Shown here one piece after another: positions 17,770 through 26,240 of a stretch of 64,000 nucleotides of DNA. Under the pieces are notes generated by a model. The model was not told the origin of the DNA. It searched no databases and worked only from the letters and a program-made list of their open reading frames with translations. A program made the translations under genes and the position numbers. Position 1 is the first letter of the stretch. Each line of letters opens with the position of its first letter. The stretch is from Lysinibacillus_B sp036662795 (GTDB lineage Bacteria; Bacillota; Bacilli; Bacillales_A; Planococcaceae), in assembly GCF_036662795.1 (NCBI RefSeq), contig NZ_JBAFWZ010000006.1, positions 62,001 through 126,000 on the forward strand, in the 5' to 3' direction.

Positions 17770-19119
17770 TTAAAAGGTCGTTTTTTTAGTGCTCGTTGGC
17801 CATAAAAGCCCGAGTAATACCCCGACGAAAGCCGGTAAGATCCAGCCAAGGCCAATGCTATAAAGCGGTAGGGTCTCTGTGTAGAATAATTTGATAGATT
17901 CTAACAGAGGGAGAGATGCGCCGGGTACACTTTTTACTAATGTGCTGTAGCCGTCGATGATACTTACACCAAATGTGAAGAGCATGGAGATGGCGTAAAC
18001 ACTTTGCTTATGTCTAAATAAAGGTGAACATAGAGCTAATAAGATTAGCACAATCGCTAAAGGATACAGTAACATTAAGACAGGTACTGCATATTGAATA
18101 ATGTTGTTTAGACCAAAGTTGGCGATAGTAAATGAGAAAGTACATAGAATTAGTACAAACCATTTATAGCTGATTTTTGGATAAACTTGATTGAAAAACT
18201 CGCTACAAGATGTAATAAGGCCGATACTCGTTTTTAAACAAGCGAGTACGATAATGATAGCCAATAAAATGGCTCCGAATGGTCCAAAATAATGCTGAGC
18301 AACAGCAGCAAAGATCAAGCCACCATTATCATATGTCCCGATAGCCGATACGCTAGATGCCCCCATATACGTGATAAGTCCATAGATGAGTACCATCAAT
18401 ACCATAGCGAAGATGCCCGATTTCCAAGTTGCTTTTGCAATTTCCTTTGGATTTGTAATACCTCGGCTCTTAATGGCACTAATGACAACAATCCCGAATG
18501 CAAGTGATGCAAGAGCATCCATCGTGTTATACCCTTCTTTAAAGCCTGTTATAAAGGCTAAATTACTATAGTCACCAGTAGGCTGATCGAAATGCCCCAT
18601 CGGTTTGATAAGAGCAATAGCGATTAATATGAATAAAAACGCTAAAAAGGCAGGTGTTAAATATTTGCCGATATAGTCAATTACTTTTGCCGGATTTAAA
18701 GAGAAATAATAGACAATTGCGAAAAATACAAAGCTAAAAAGCCCTAGATATAAACTACCGTATGCCTGATTGATATACGGTTCAAAGCCTACCACGAAAG
18801 GAACTGTTGCTGTTCGTGGAATAGCGAAAAATGGTCCAATCGTTAAGTATAGTGCTACGGCAAAGATTGTTCCGAATAAAGGATGAACCCGACCTGCTAA
18901 GTCACGTAACCCGTTACTCCCCGACAAACCGAATGCTAAAATCCCCAAAAATGGAAGACCGATTGCAGTGATTAAAAAGCCGATTAAAGCTGGCCAAAAA
19001 TTCGTACCAGCGAGTTGCCCCATTTGGATGGGGAAGATTAAATTACCCGCACCAAAGAACATACCAAACAGCATGGTCCCGATGATGGCATAGGTGGAAA
19101 ATGATACTTTTTGTTGCAT
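17770..19119 (-). CDS. brnQ: branched-chain amino acid transporter (LIVCS family)
   Basis: A 449-residue cation-coupled importer for leucine, isoleucine and valine. About twelve helices are evident, and the N-terminus IIGTMLFGMFFGAGNLIFPI and GPFFAIPRTATVPF loop are diagnostic for BrnQ. The ribosome site GAAGGAG lies 7 bases before the ATG. It is monocistronic. I looked for a CodY box and T-box upstream: a poor CodY-like match (10 of 15) overlaps the region just before the start, and no T-box is present. Confidence 0.92.
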   Translation of the reverse strand: MQQKVSFSTYAIIGTMLFGMFFGAGNLIFPIQMGQLAGTNFWPALIGFLITAIGLPFLGILAFGLSGSNGLRDLAGRVHPLFGTIFAVALYLTIGPFFAIPRTATVPFVVGFEPYINQAYGSLYLGLFSFVFFAIVYYFSLNPAKVIDYIGKYLTPAFLAFLFILIAIALIKPMGHFDQPTGDYSNLAFITGFKEGYNTMDALASLAFGIVVISAIKSRGITNPKEIAKATWKSGIFAMVLMVLIYGLITYMGASSVSAIGTYDNGGLIFAAVAQHYFGPFGAILLAIIIVLACLKTSIGLITSCSEFFNQVYPKISYKWFVLILCTFSFTIANFGLNNIIQYAVPVLMLLYPLAIVLILLALCSPLFRHKQSVYAISMLFTFGVSIIDGYSTLVKSVPGASLPLLESIKLFYTETLPLYSIGLGWILPAFVGVLLGLLWPTSTKKTTF

Positions 19120-19530
19120 AATTGTGCTCCTTCTAGATGAATTTCAACTAATTTTAACACCTATTTAGGACATTAGCCATATCAATTAGAGAAGGTCCAA
19201 TATATGAAAATAAGAGGGGGCTTCTTTTATTCGCAAACTTGTTAAACAAAAAGCCAATTAACTATGATCATGTTCAAAAATGAACACTGGAAATCGCTCC
19301 TCTACGTTACCTAATGATTGTTATGTGCCCATCCTCGTCTTGTAGCTGTTGGGCAACATACCCCTTTAGGTAATATAGAAACTCCTCTTGGAACGAGCCA
19401 TTTTAACGAAAAACACTTAAAAAACGCTCATAATAGAGGGGAAAGCTATCCGAAATTAATGTATTGACATTTTAAAAATCGAGCATATAATATACGGTAT
19501 GGGGTATATAAAAACGAAGGAGAGATGGTT
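19120..19530. other. intergenic region with possible gene remnant
   Basis: It contains the brnQ promoter side, an inverted repeat TGTTCA-AAAA-TGAACA near 19270, and on the minus strand at about 19318-19406 a 30-codon open stretch with protein-like composition (reads EEFLYYLKGYVAQQ) that lacks start codon and ribosome site. I treat that as a possible remnant of a decayed gene. The glutaredoxin promoter lies at the right end. Confidence 0.35.
19464..19507 (+). promoter_or_regulatory. glutaredoxin promoter with CsoR/CstR-like box
   Basis: TTGACA (19464-19469), a 16-base spacer and TATAAT (19486-19491) form a near-consensus promoter. Directly after it, 19492-19507 reads ATAC-N8-GTAT with a run of four G, resembling one strand of the copA CsoR box but one base shorter. 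This fits an operator for a CsoR-family protein, either CsoR itself or a CstR-type persulfide sensor not found in this window. Confidence 0.6.
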
Positions 19531-19767
19531 ATGAATTCAGTAACAGTGTATACAACGTCAAGCTGCTCGTATTGTGTGATGTTGAAAAATTATTTAACTC
19601 AAAACAATGTCCCGTTTAAAGAGGTAGACGTAGGAGCAAATCCTGAAATGATGATGAAACTAGTTAGCAAAACAGGACAATTAGGTGTCCCTCAAACAGA
19701 GGTTAATGGTCAGTGGGTTCTTGGCTTTGACCCGAACCGAATTATGAATGCTTTAAGAAATTCATAG
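19531..19767 (+). CDS. glutaredoxin-family protein
   Basis: A 78-residue thioredoxin-fold protein with a CSYC active site at Cys10/Cys13 and the conserved cis-Pro in LGVPQTEV, followed by GFDPNRIMNAL. It should reduce disulfides or bind a metal or persulfide in the cytosol. I choose the ATG at 19531 because the AAGGAGAG site overlaps the upstream ATG at 19525. The promoter carries a CsoR/CstR-like box, and a membrane-protein gene follows after about 70 bases, so both may respond to copper or reactive sulfur. The substrate is not deducible. Confidence 0.8.
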   Translation: MNSVTVYTTSSCSYCVMLKNYLTQNNVPFKEVDVGANPEMMMKLVSKTGQLGVPQTEVNGQWVLGFDPNRIMNALRNS

Positions 19768-19837
19768 TATTGCAGCTTAGTTTTTGTGGATGCAATGCAT
19801 TTTTCGATAGTTTGAAAAAACAAAAGTAAGGGGTTTG

Positions 19838-21061
19838 ATGAAGATGGTTAAAAATCTAAAAGAAAAATATAGTCCGTTATACTTTCTTGCTTCCTTAGGT
19901 GCAGGCGGAATGGGTGTTTCGTTCTTTATGTATTTAATGTTTTTAATCCCTCACCCAGATTTCGGGATGCCAGCGTTTGAACATATTTATCCGTATATTG
20001 TAGGGGATAATTTATTGATCTCTGGATTAGTAATTCTTGTCCTATTAATCATCGTGTATTTTATCTTTAAGCATTTCCGTTTGTTAATCTGGAATATTCG
20101 TGAGTTTTATAAGTTTAAAGAGACAGATGCCTATGTGCAATTGAGAAATAGCAATGCTGAGGTAACTTTAATGGCCATCCCTTTAACGTTAGGGATGAGT
20201 ATTAACGGATTATTCATTTTAGGGATGTTATTTGTTCCGAATTTAAGAAGTGTCATCGAGTATTTATTCCCGTTTGCGATTGTGGCGTTCCTAGCAGTTG
20301 GGATACTGGCACTTAAAATTTTCGTAAGTTATTTTTCTCGTTTCATTATTAAGGGTGATTTTGACTTCATAAAAAATAATAACTTAAGTCAGTTAATTGC
20401 CATCTTTGCTTTTGCTATGATAGCAGTCGGATTAGCGGCACCAGCAGCACTAAGTGAAAACATTTATACTTCAAGCGTTGGGATGTTCTTATCTATTTTC
20501 TTCGGCATCGTTGCGGTGACGTTAATTATGATTAAAACGATATTTGGATTATATTCTATGTTCCAAAATGGTATTGCGAAGGAAACTGCTCCCAGTCTAT
20601 GGATTATGATTCCGATATTAACGCTTTTAGGTATTACATTTGTTCGGTTATTTAATGGAATTAGTCACAACTTCTTTAATACGAATGCGAATCCATTTAT
20701 TATTTTCTTAGTATTAGCTGCGTTCTTGTCACTTCAAATTGTGTTTGGTTTAGTTGGTTATGCAGTTATGAAAAAGATTGGCTATTTCAAGGATTATGTA
20801 TATGGCAATGAAAAAAGTGCGGCAAGCTTTACGCTTATTTGTCCATTCGTTGCCTTTACGGTATTAGGTATGTTCTTTATTGGCTGGGGGCTTGTACAAA
20901 CAGATATTGTTGAAAAATACTCTATCGCTCATTTCCTGATTATGATTCCATTTGTTCTTAGTCAGCTGAAAGGAATCGAGTTTATGTTCCGTTTAAATAA
21001 TAAAATGTTTAAGCGTGAGAAAGTTAGACAAGGTGTACCACAATTTAGTACAAATAAATAA
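19838..21061 (+). CDS. ten-helix membrane protein, unknown
   Basis: A 407-residue integral membrane protein with about ten hydrophobic helices and short loops. The opening segment YFLASLGAGGMGVSFFMYL and a Gly/Phe-rich pattern recall anion channels of the TehA/SLAC1 type, but the resemblance is weak and I do not name it. Two starts are possible, ATG 19838 (4 bases after AAGGGG) and ATG 19844 (10 bases). It follows the glutaredoxin gene in the same direction and shares its promoter unless a weak one hides in the 70-base gap. Sulfur-species or metal-stress transport is a context guess only. Confidence 0.7.
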   Translation: MKMVKNLKEKYSPLYFLASLGAGGMGVSFFMYLMFLIPHPDFGMPAFEHIYPYIVGDNLLISGLVILVLLIIVYFIFKHFRLLIWNIREFYKFKETDAYVQLRNSNAEVTLMAIPLTLGMSINGLFILGMLFVPNLRSVIEYLFPFAIVAFLAVGILALKIFVSYFSRFIIKGDFDFIKNNNLSQLIAIFAFAMIAVGLAAPAALSENIYTSSVGMFLSIFFGIVAVTLIMIKTIFGLYSMFQNGIAKETAPSLWIMIPILTLLGITFVRLFNGISHNFFNTNANPFIIFLVLAAFLSLQIVFGLVGYAVMKKIGYFKDYVYGNEKSAASFTLICPFVAFTVLGMFFIGWGLVQTDIVEKYSIAHFLIMIPFVLSQLKGIEFMFRLNNKMFKREKVRQGVPQFSTNK

Positions 21062-21073
21062 AAAAAGGATAAG

Positions 21074-21107
21074 GTCGGTAGAGGAAGGTTCTCTACTGAC
21101 TTTTTTT
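21074..21107 (+). terminator. terminator after membrane-protein gene
   Basis: GTCGGTAGAG (21074-21083) pairs with CTCTACTGAC (21091-21100, one G-U) and is followed by seven T. Confidence 0.8.
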
Positions 21108-21324
21108 GTTTAGCCTTAAAAAGGACTTTTACTCTTATTCTTTGATAAATTGCATAAATAGTGCAAAAATAAATATATGCTTTTTCGAATGATGAATGCA
21201 TTGTGGAAAGGCTAAAGAACTACTCATACATACAATTAGCACTACGGAAGATGTTCGGACAAACATTTTTGAAGCACTATTTACATTATGATGGTATGGA
21301 ACTATTTATTGGGAGGAGATTTGA

Positions 21325-21453
21325 ATGAAACAGATACTATTATTATTAGGCGGTGCAAGTCTAGTAATTGCCGGGCTATTGGATATTAAATATAAAGGAC
21401 TACTTTATCAAAAGATCAAAGGGATAACATGCACAAGCTGTAATAAAAATTAA
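21325..21453 (+). CDS. 42-residue membrane peptide with C-terminal CTSC
   Basis: A small gene starting with ATG 6 bases after GGGAGGAG. The product has one hydrophobic helix (ILLLLGGASLVIAGLLDI), a short basic stretch and ends in CTSCNKN, giving a C-X2-C pair just inside or outside the membrane. It ends before a terminator at 21471, so it is its own unit directly upstream of the redox-like cluster. I recognise no family. The CxxC suggests metal or disulfide chemistry. Confidence 0.65.
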   Translation: MKQILLLLGGASLVIAGLLDIKYKGLLYQKIKGITCTSCNKN

Positions 21454-21470
21454 GCTCCGCAACAAAATTA

Positions 21471-21500
21471 AACTTCACCTCGGTGGAGTTTTTTATTTTT
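21471..21500 (+). terminator. terminator after 42-codon gene
   Basis: AACTTCACC pairs with GGTGGAGTT across TC, then a T-rich run. The same AACTTCAC/GTGGAGTT core recurs at 26804 and 27251. Confidence 0.75.
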
Positions 21501-21556
21501 CAGTCAATTATCATTTTTCATAGATAAAATGATGGTCATAGGAGGGAGTTGGAGAA

Positions 21557-22219
21557 ATGTATTTAAAAAGAGTTGGATTAACTGCATTGAGCATCTTGTT
21601 ATTGTGGGCAATTGCAAATGGTGGAGATATACATGTAAGTGCTGACGATGACGACTATGAATACGATGAACATGAAGATGATGATGATGAATATGATGAC
21701 GACCATGATGAAGAATACGATGATGACGACTACGACTATGAAGATTATGACGATGATGAACAAGGATATAACGATTCAAATTCGATAGTAAATACGGCTA
21801 CATGGAATATTTGGACAAGAACAACTGTCATCAATAAAGGAAAATTACCTATTAATGAAACGACACAAGTTCGAATAAAGGTAGAAAATCAAAACAAAGA
21901 ATGGTCTCTTTATATGATTCCGTTAGAGGGGGAATTGCTTGTTCCAGGTAAATTAATGGCTGAAGTTTTAGGTGCAGAGGTGAAGTTTTACGATGAGAGC
22001 AAAATATTGGAAGTGGCTACTGGGAATAATGAATTAATATTTCGAGCGGGAACAAATGTTGTGTACGATAACCAAACAAAAACACCTATGCCTGCTACGG
22101 CTCTTTATATGAATAACCAATTATTTATACCGATTAGTGTCATTACTAATGGATTAGGTTATGTTGCAGAATGGCAAGAAGGAACGAACGTAATTATATG
22201 TAAGCAAATAGCTATTTAA
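21557..22219 (+). CDS. secreted Asp/Glu/Tyr-rich protein with stalk domain
   Basis: A 220-residue secreted protein. A signal peptide (1-28) is followed by an extreme acidic tract at residues 30-69 made almost only of Asp, Glu, Tyr and His, then a segment of about 140 residues resembling the copper-amine-oxidase N-terminal stalk domain (GELLVPGKLMAEVLGAEV; QLFIPISVITNGLG). Stalk domains are wall- or surface-associated dimerisation modules. The acidic tract should bind divalent or ferric ions or basic partners. It is first in an apparent operon with the next three genes, including ApbE and a ferric-reductase-like protein. I infer a surface component of a redox or metal system; no characterised homologue is known to me. 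Confidence 0.75.
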   Translation: MYLKRVGLTALSILLLWAIANGGDIHVSADDDDYEYDEHEDDDDEYDDDHDEEYDDDDYDYEDYDDDEQGYNDSNSIVNTATWNIWTRTTVINKGKLPINETTQVRIKVENQNKEWSLYMIPLEGELLVPGKLMAEVLGAEVKFYDESKILEVATGNNELIFRAGTNVVYDNQTKTPMPATALYMNNQLFIPISVITNGLGYVAEWQEGTNVIICKQIAI

Positions 22220-22239
22220 AGAAAAGAGGGGTGAATGCA

Positions 22240-22494
22240 ATGAAAGATCAAAAGAAGGCTAAATGGCTATTAGGTACATCGGGTGTTCTATTGTCGGCAG
22301 TAATCTTAGCTCAGATGAATGATGAGGTGGAATCTAAAGGGGTAACCGAGCAAAATTTATTCAATGAGCCTACGGAAGAAATGTCCCAGCGTGAAAAAGA
22401 ACTTGTTAGATTAGATTGGACAAATTTTGAAATTATTGGCATAAACAAACCGCAAGAGGAAATTCGGACTGATCGAAAAACAAAAAGATCTTAA
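22240..22494 (+). CDS. small membrane-anchored protein, unknown
   Basis: An 84-residue protein starting at ATG 22240 (AGAGGGGTG lies 7 bases upstream). A basic head and one hydrophobic helix (LLGTSGVLLSAVILAQ) are followed by a charged tail ending in basic residues (RTDRKTKRS). It could be an uncleaved anchor or a secreted peptide. It sits 20 bases after the acidic stalk gene and 28 bases before the ApbE gene, so it is probably a subunit or linker in the same system. No family recognised. Confidence 0.6.
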   Translation: MKDQKKAKWLLGTSGVLLSAVILAQMNDEVESKGVTEQNLFNEPTEEMSQREKELVRLDWTNFEIIGINKPQEEIRTDRKTKRS

Positions 22495-22522
22495 TTATTG
22501 ATTTGAGTGGAGATGAAGAAGC

Positions 22523-23425
22523 TTGGATACCCTTTCGTTAAACTTAATGAATACTAATTTTTATATCGGGATTTCTGGAAATAGTAGTGTGGATTGGAAG
22601 GGAAAAGTGGAGGAATGGCTAAGCTATGTTGCGAAAGAATGGTCTAGATTTGAGACTAACAATGAATTAGACAGGTTAAATCAATTAACAGTAGGAGAAA
22701 TATTAAAGCTCTCCCCAGATTTGTACCATTGTTTGAAAATGGCAGACGATTATTGCATTTTAACAGAGAAATTATTTTCGCCCTATTTGAAGATGCATTT
22801 AGAACAGCATGGATACCATCAATCCTTTCCGTTTAAAGAAGGGGAGAGGGCGTCAATAAAAATACCTGAGCAAGTAGGGAATCCATTTCTTTTTTTAGGT
22901 GGTGGGTATGTTAAGAAAATGGGAAAACAAGACGTTGATCTAGGTGGATTTGCCAAAGGATATGTGGTAGAAAAAATCGCAGAATGGCTTCAACATGAGA
23001 TATCTCCTGAATATGGAATCGTAGATGGGGGTGGAGATATGAAAATGTGGTCATCAGGGGAAAAAGTATGGACCATCGGAATTGCCCATCCAAATAATGA
23101 CGAGCAAGAAATAAATTATATCAGGATAAAAAATGGTGCCATTGCAACGTCGAATCGTATATTTAGAAGCTGGAGTCAGGATGGAAAGAAAAAACACCAT
23201 TTATTAAATGGACAAACTGGAGAAGTCATTGATAGTCAAATATCTCAAACAACAGTGGTGACAAATTCATTATGTCTCGCTGAAGTGGCAACGAAGTTAT
23301 GTTTTTTACTAAGTGAAGAAGATTTGCAGCAATGGTTTAAAAAACATAATCTCCCATGTGCTTGTTTTATAGTAAAAGAAGACAATGATTGTGGTTATTG
23401 GCTGAAGGAGGGAGGGGGGAATTGA
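22523..23425 (+). CDS. divergent ApbE-like FMN transferase
   Basis: A 300-residue member of the ApbE family, which attaches FMN from FAD to Ser or Thr of target proteins. Recognisable blocks are the N-terminal MNTNFYI, RFETNNELDRLN near 43-53, VDLGGFAKGYVVE near 138-150, VDGGGDM near 167-173, GAIATSN near 205-211 and the C-terminal TVVTNSLCLAEVATKL. The usual metal-binding Asp in the last block is Glu254, and the HIIDPRTG block is degraded to HHLLNGQTG. There is no signal peptide or lipobox, unlike most Gram-positive ApbE proteins. Start is TTG 22523; ATG 22550 is an alternative. Its stop overlaps the next ATG. Confidence 0.8.
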   Translation: MDTLSLNLMNTNFYIGISGNSSVDWKGKVEEWLSYVAKEWSRFETNNELDRLNQLTVGEILKLSPDLYHCLKMADDYCILTEKLFSPYLKMHLEQHGYHQSFPFKEGERASIKIPEQVGNPFLFLGGGYVKKMGKQDVDLGGFAKGYVVEKIAEWLQHEISPEYGIVDGGGDMKMWSSGEKVWTIGIAHPNNDEQEINYIRIKNGAIATSNRIFRSWSQDGKKKHHLLNGQTGEVIDSQISQTTVVTNSLCLAEVATKLCFLLSEEDLQQWFKKHNLPCACFIVKEDNDCGYWLKEGGGN

Positions 23426-24003
23426 TGTTTCTAAGTATTTGGGAGTGGATTCGTTTATTAGGATTTTTAGCTTACTTTTATTTCACAGTTTCGATTGTAT
23501 TTGGTTTAATAAGAAAAACTCCTGCTATTCATTCCAATAAAAACTTATATTTTCAATTGCACCAAATTAGTGGATGGCTTGGCTTTGTGGCGGTTATTGC
23601 ACATATGATACTACTAATTATCGATCAATATGAACCGTATCAAATTTCAGAAATCTTAATTCCGTTCATGTCGAGCTATAGATCTATCCTATCTGGTTTT
23701 GGTTCAATAGCCTTTTACTTATTTTTCATCGTGATTGTAACATCGGATCTATGGATACGAAAGATGGGCTTTTCAGTCTGGAAGAAGGTGCATTTCCTCG
23801 TTTTCCCCGCTTGGATATTATCCCTGATACATGGAATCTTTATTGGAACTGATTCTAAAAATGAGGTTATCATAATTTTTTATGGAATGACTGTCACACT
23901 TGTTGCAATCACACTTATTGTAAGGATTATTGGTGAAGGGGATAAGAAAAAAGACATTCGTTTTAAAAAGAAAGAGATAGAGAATAAAGCTATATCTGAA
24001 TAG
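23425..24003 (+). CDS. ferric-reductase-like diheme membrane protein
   Basis: A 192-residue membrane protein with five to six helices of the ferric reductase-like transmembrane (YedZ/MsrQ-like) type. His46 and His60 (spacing H-X13-H) and His123 and His136 (H-X12-H) in two helices form the expected bis-heme b ligand set. There are no flavin- or NADPH-binding domains, so it needs a partner reductase. The ATG overlaps the ApbE stop (TGATG), implying translational coupling. Together with ApbE and the acidic surface protein this suggests transmembrane electron transfer to an external flavin or metal acceptor. The C-terminus is strongly basic. Confidence 0.8.
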   Translation: MFLSIWEWIRLLGFLAYFYFTVSIVFGLIRKTPAIHSNKNLYFQLHQISGWLGFVAVIAHMILLIIDQYEPYQISEILIPFMSSYRSILSGFGSIAFYLFFIVIVTSDLWIRKMGFSVWKKVHFLVFPAWILSLIHGIFIGTDSKNEVIIIFYGMTVTLVAITLIVRIIGEGDKKKDIRFKKKEIENKAISE

Positions 24004-24052
24004 CGTTCAATTACCGAGTGGTGTACTTCTTTCCCGTCGAAAGTATCGAAAA

Positions 24053-24092
24053 TGGGCATTACCCATTCAAGGATTGGAATAGGTAATGCCAC
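24053..24092. terminator. hairpin at convergent boundary
   Basis: GGCATTACC (24055-24063) pairs with GGTAATGCC (24082-24090), extended by an inner ATTC/GAAT helix. It lies between the heme-protein gene and the convergent sensor kinase gene. It has no T run, so termination is likely but not certain. Confidence 0.5.
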
Positions 24093-24097
24093 CGTCG

Positions 24098-25339
24098 TTA
24101 CTTTGGAAAAGGGAATGTAGTACAAAATGTTGTTCCTTTCCCGACCTCACTTTTGACTTCTATCCATCCACCATGTTCCTTTACAATTGCTTGTGCAATG
24201 GATAGGCCTAATCCTGTCCCATCTCTTTTGCGGACAGAGCTGCTACGGAAAAAGCGATCGAAAATTAATGGGACCTCTTCATCAGAGATGCCAATACCTG
24301 TATCTTCAATCAGTATTTTTATCTTATCGTTTGTTTGTAAAAGTTTGATGGAAATAGATCCGGCTTGTGTATATAGAACGGCATTTTCTAAAAATATATA
24401 AATTAACTCAACGATTTTCTTTGGATCTCCGACGAATACGACATCCTTTTGGATATCCTTTTTCAGAGAAATTTCCTTTGGTAATGTTCTGTGGAACTTT
24501 TCACTGATGTTTAAAAGCAAATCTGTTAAGGAGAAACTCTCTCTTTTCTCTTCTAATTGATTTTGGTCATGACGAGCCAAGAATAACAGTTTTTCGAGAA
24601 GTTCTTTCATGAGTTGGGTTTCATCTTTTAAATCTTTAATTAATTCTTTGCTAAAATCACTTAAATTCTTGGATTCATCCGATTCTAAAATATCGAGAGA
24701 ACTATAGAAAATACTAAGTGGTGTTCGAAGTTCATGAGAAGCATCGGAAACAAACTTTTTCTGTTTTTCAAGAGAGTTGTGAATGGGGACCATTGCTTTG
24801 CCAGCCATATAGTAACTTAATAATCCGATTAATAGGGTGAAAAATATAACTAACACCACAAATAGCAAAATCATTTTTTGGAAAAAATGATATTGTGATG
24901 TAGTGGATTTTCCTAAAATAATATATCCAAGAAATTCACCGTCGTTTTGAATCGGTTTCGATAATAAAAGGAAATGTTCATCCTGCCAATGTAATCTCTT
25001 TACAGAACTTTTTGCTCCATCCTCATTCTGATATATGCTTTCTACTTTTTTAGATAGGCCTTTATAATTTTCATCCCCGTGAACAAGTATATGCTCTTTT
25101 GTATAAATATAATAAAAGTACATCCGATTCTCATTGAATTCTACTTTACGATCCCTATCATACATATGCTCAAAAAAGTCGTGATACTGTTCTGTATAAT
25201 ATATTTCGAGCTCTTCAATTTGTTGATAATCCATTAATTTTACAATTGAAAAATATAATATAGTCATAAAAATAAGGAAAAAAATCAAAAAACTAATGGA
25301 GTACATTAATGTTAATTTCCTTCTCGTTTTCTTAAACAT
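24098..25339 (-). CDS. sensor histidine kinase
   Basis: A 413-residue membrane kinase. Helices at about 11-33 and 155-178 flank an extracellular sensor of about 120 residues that I cannot assign. The dimerisation helix carries the phosphorylated His202 in SDASHELRTPLS, followed by N (FLENAVLY), G1 (DTGIGI), F (FDRFFR) and G2 (GTGLGLSIA) boxes. It overlaps the response regulator by 8 bases. Its location between two heme-protein genes, converging on one and divergent from the other through its regulator, suggests it senses redox state or metal outside and controls both. Confidence 0.92.
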   Translation of the reverse strand: MFKKTRRKLTLMYSISFLIFFLIFMTILYFSIVKLMDYQQIEELEIYYTEQYHDFFEHMYDRDRKVEFNENRMYFYYIYTKEHILVHGDENYKGLSKKVESIYQNEDGAKSSVKRLHWQDEHFLLLSKPIQNDGEFLGYIILGKSTTSQYHFFQKMILLFVVLVIFFTLLIGLLSYYMAGKAMVPIHNSLEKQKKFVSDASHELRTPLSIFYSSLDILESDESKNLSDFSKELIKDLKDETQLMKELLEKLLFLARHDQNQLEEKRESFSLTDLLLNISEKFHRTLPKEISLKKDIQKDVVFVGDPKKIVELIYIFLENAVLYTQAGSISIKLLQTNDKIKILIEDTGIGISDEEVPLIFDRFFRSSSVRKRDGTGLGLSIAQAIVKEHGGWIEVKSEVGKGTTFCTTFPFPK

Positions 25340-26009
25340 GTGACGATCTCACTCTAAAACCGATACCTCTAATATTTTCAATAATTGATTTGGATCGGTT
25401 TGTATCAATTTTTTTTCGTACAAGCTTTACTAAAGCATCTAGATTGTTGTTCGTCGTTTCATGATCAAATCCCCAAACATAGGAGCAAATTTGTTCCCTT
25501 GTTAGCACAATGCCATTGTTGATAAAAAGATACTCTAATAAAAGAAATTCGTTTTTAGTTAATAACATTTCGGCATTATCTCTATAAAGTATTCTTGAAT
25601 TTAAATCCAGTTTATAGTTATCGATTTGGATGATCTGACAGATAGGTTTATCTTTTCTTCTTAAAACGGCGCGTATTCGAGCTAACAGTTCATCCATCTT
25701 AAATGGTTTCAAAATATAATCGTCAGCACCTGCATCTAATCCCTGGATAATATTAGAACTATCATCTTTCGCTGTTAAAATTAAAATTCCGCCCTTATAC
25801 CCTTTCTTTCGGACTTCTTCACAAACCTCGATGCCACTTAATTCTGGCATCATCCAATCTAAAATGACTAGATCATATTCGTCAAAAAGAATGTATTCTA
25901 GTGCATCCTGACCGTTATCGACAGCATCAACTCCATGAAATTCCTTTTGAATAATATGAACAATATTTTTTCGTAGACGACTATCATCTTCTGCAATTAG
26001 TATTTTCAC
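25332..26009 (-). CDS. OmpR-family response regulator
   Basis: A 225-residue regulator with a receiver domain (acidic pocket EDD at 7-9, phosphorylated Asp51 in VILDWMMPE, Lys in ILTAKDD) and a C-terminal winged-helix DNA-binding domain (from about 128, with ENIRGIGFRV). It is cotranscribed with and overlaps the kinase gene. The 230-base gap to the divergent cytochrome-like gene at 26241 is the obvious target region. ATG at 26009 follows an AAGGTGGTAG site. Confidence 0.92.
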   Translation of the reverse strand: MKILIAEDDSRLRKNIVHIIQKEFHGVDAVDNGQDALEYILFDEYDLVILDWMMPELSGIEVCEEVRKKGYKGGILILTAKDDSSNIIQGLDAGADDYILKPFKMDELLARIRAVLRRKDKPICQIIQIDNYKLDLNSRILYRDNAEMLLTKNEFLLLEYLFINNGIVLTREQICSYVWGFDHETTNNNLDALVKLVRKKIDTNRSKSIIENIRGIGFRVRSSHV

Positions 26010-26240
26010 GCTACTACCACCTTTATTGCGTTATTAATATCAGTACCATATAAAAATAATATGAAATTAATCTGAAAAACGGTGTGAGAAATAGAGCTAT
26101 TTAGTATTTATTGTACTCTAGAAAAGCCCATTTAACTGAAAAGTTGAAAAAATTTCGGATTAATATCAGGCTTTTTCAGTGTTTTTTCATCTTTGATGTC
26201 TATTCTGAAGAGTACAATTAAGATGAAAAGGAGTTCTTTT
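26010..26240. promoter_or_regulatory. divergent regulatory region, two-component system and cytochrome-like gene
   Basis: Several CTGAAAA/TTTTCAG elements occur in this 230-base gap: CTGAAAAACGG near 26071, ACTGAAAAGTTGAAAAA near 26137 and TTTTTCAGTGTTTTTTCA near 26171. OmpR-family regulators bind such spaced repeats, so these are candidate sites for the adjacent regulator. No exact consensus can be given. Confidence 0.4.

Noticed and set aside
19120..19160. CodY box before brnQ
   Set aside because: Best match is only about 10 of 15 positions in AT-rich sequence; not distinguishable from background.
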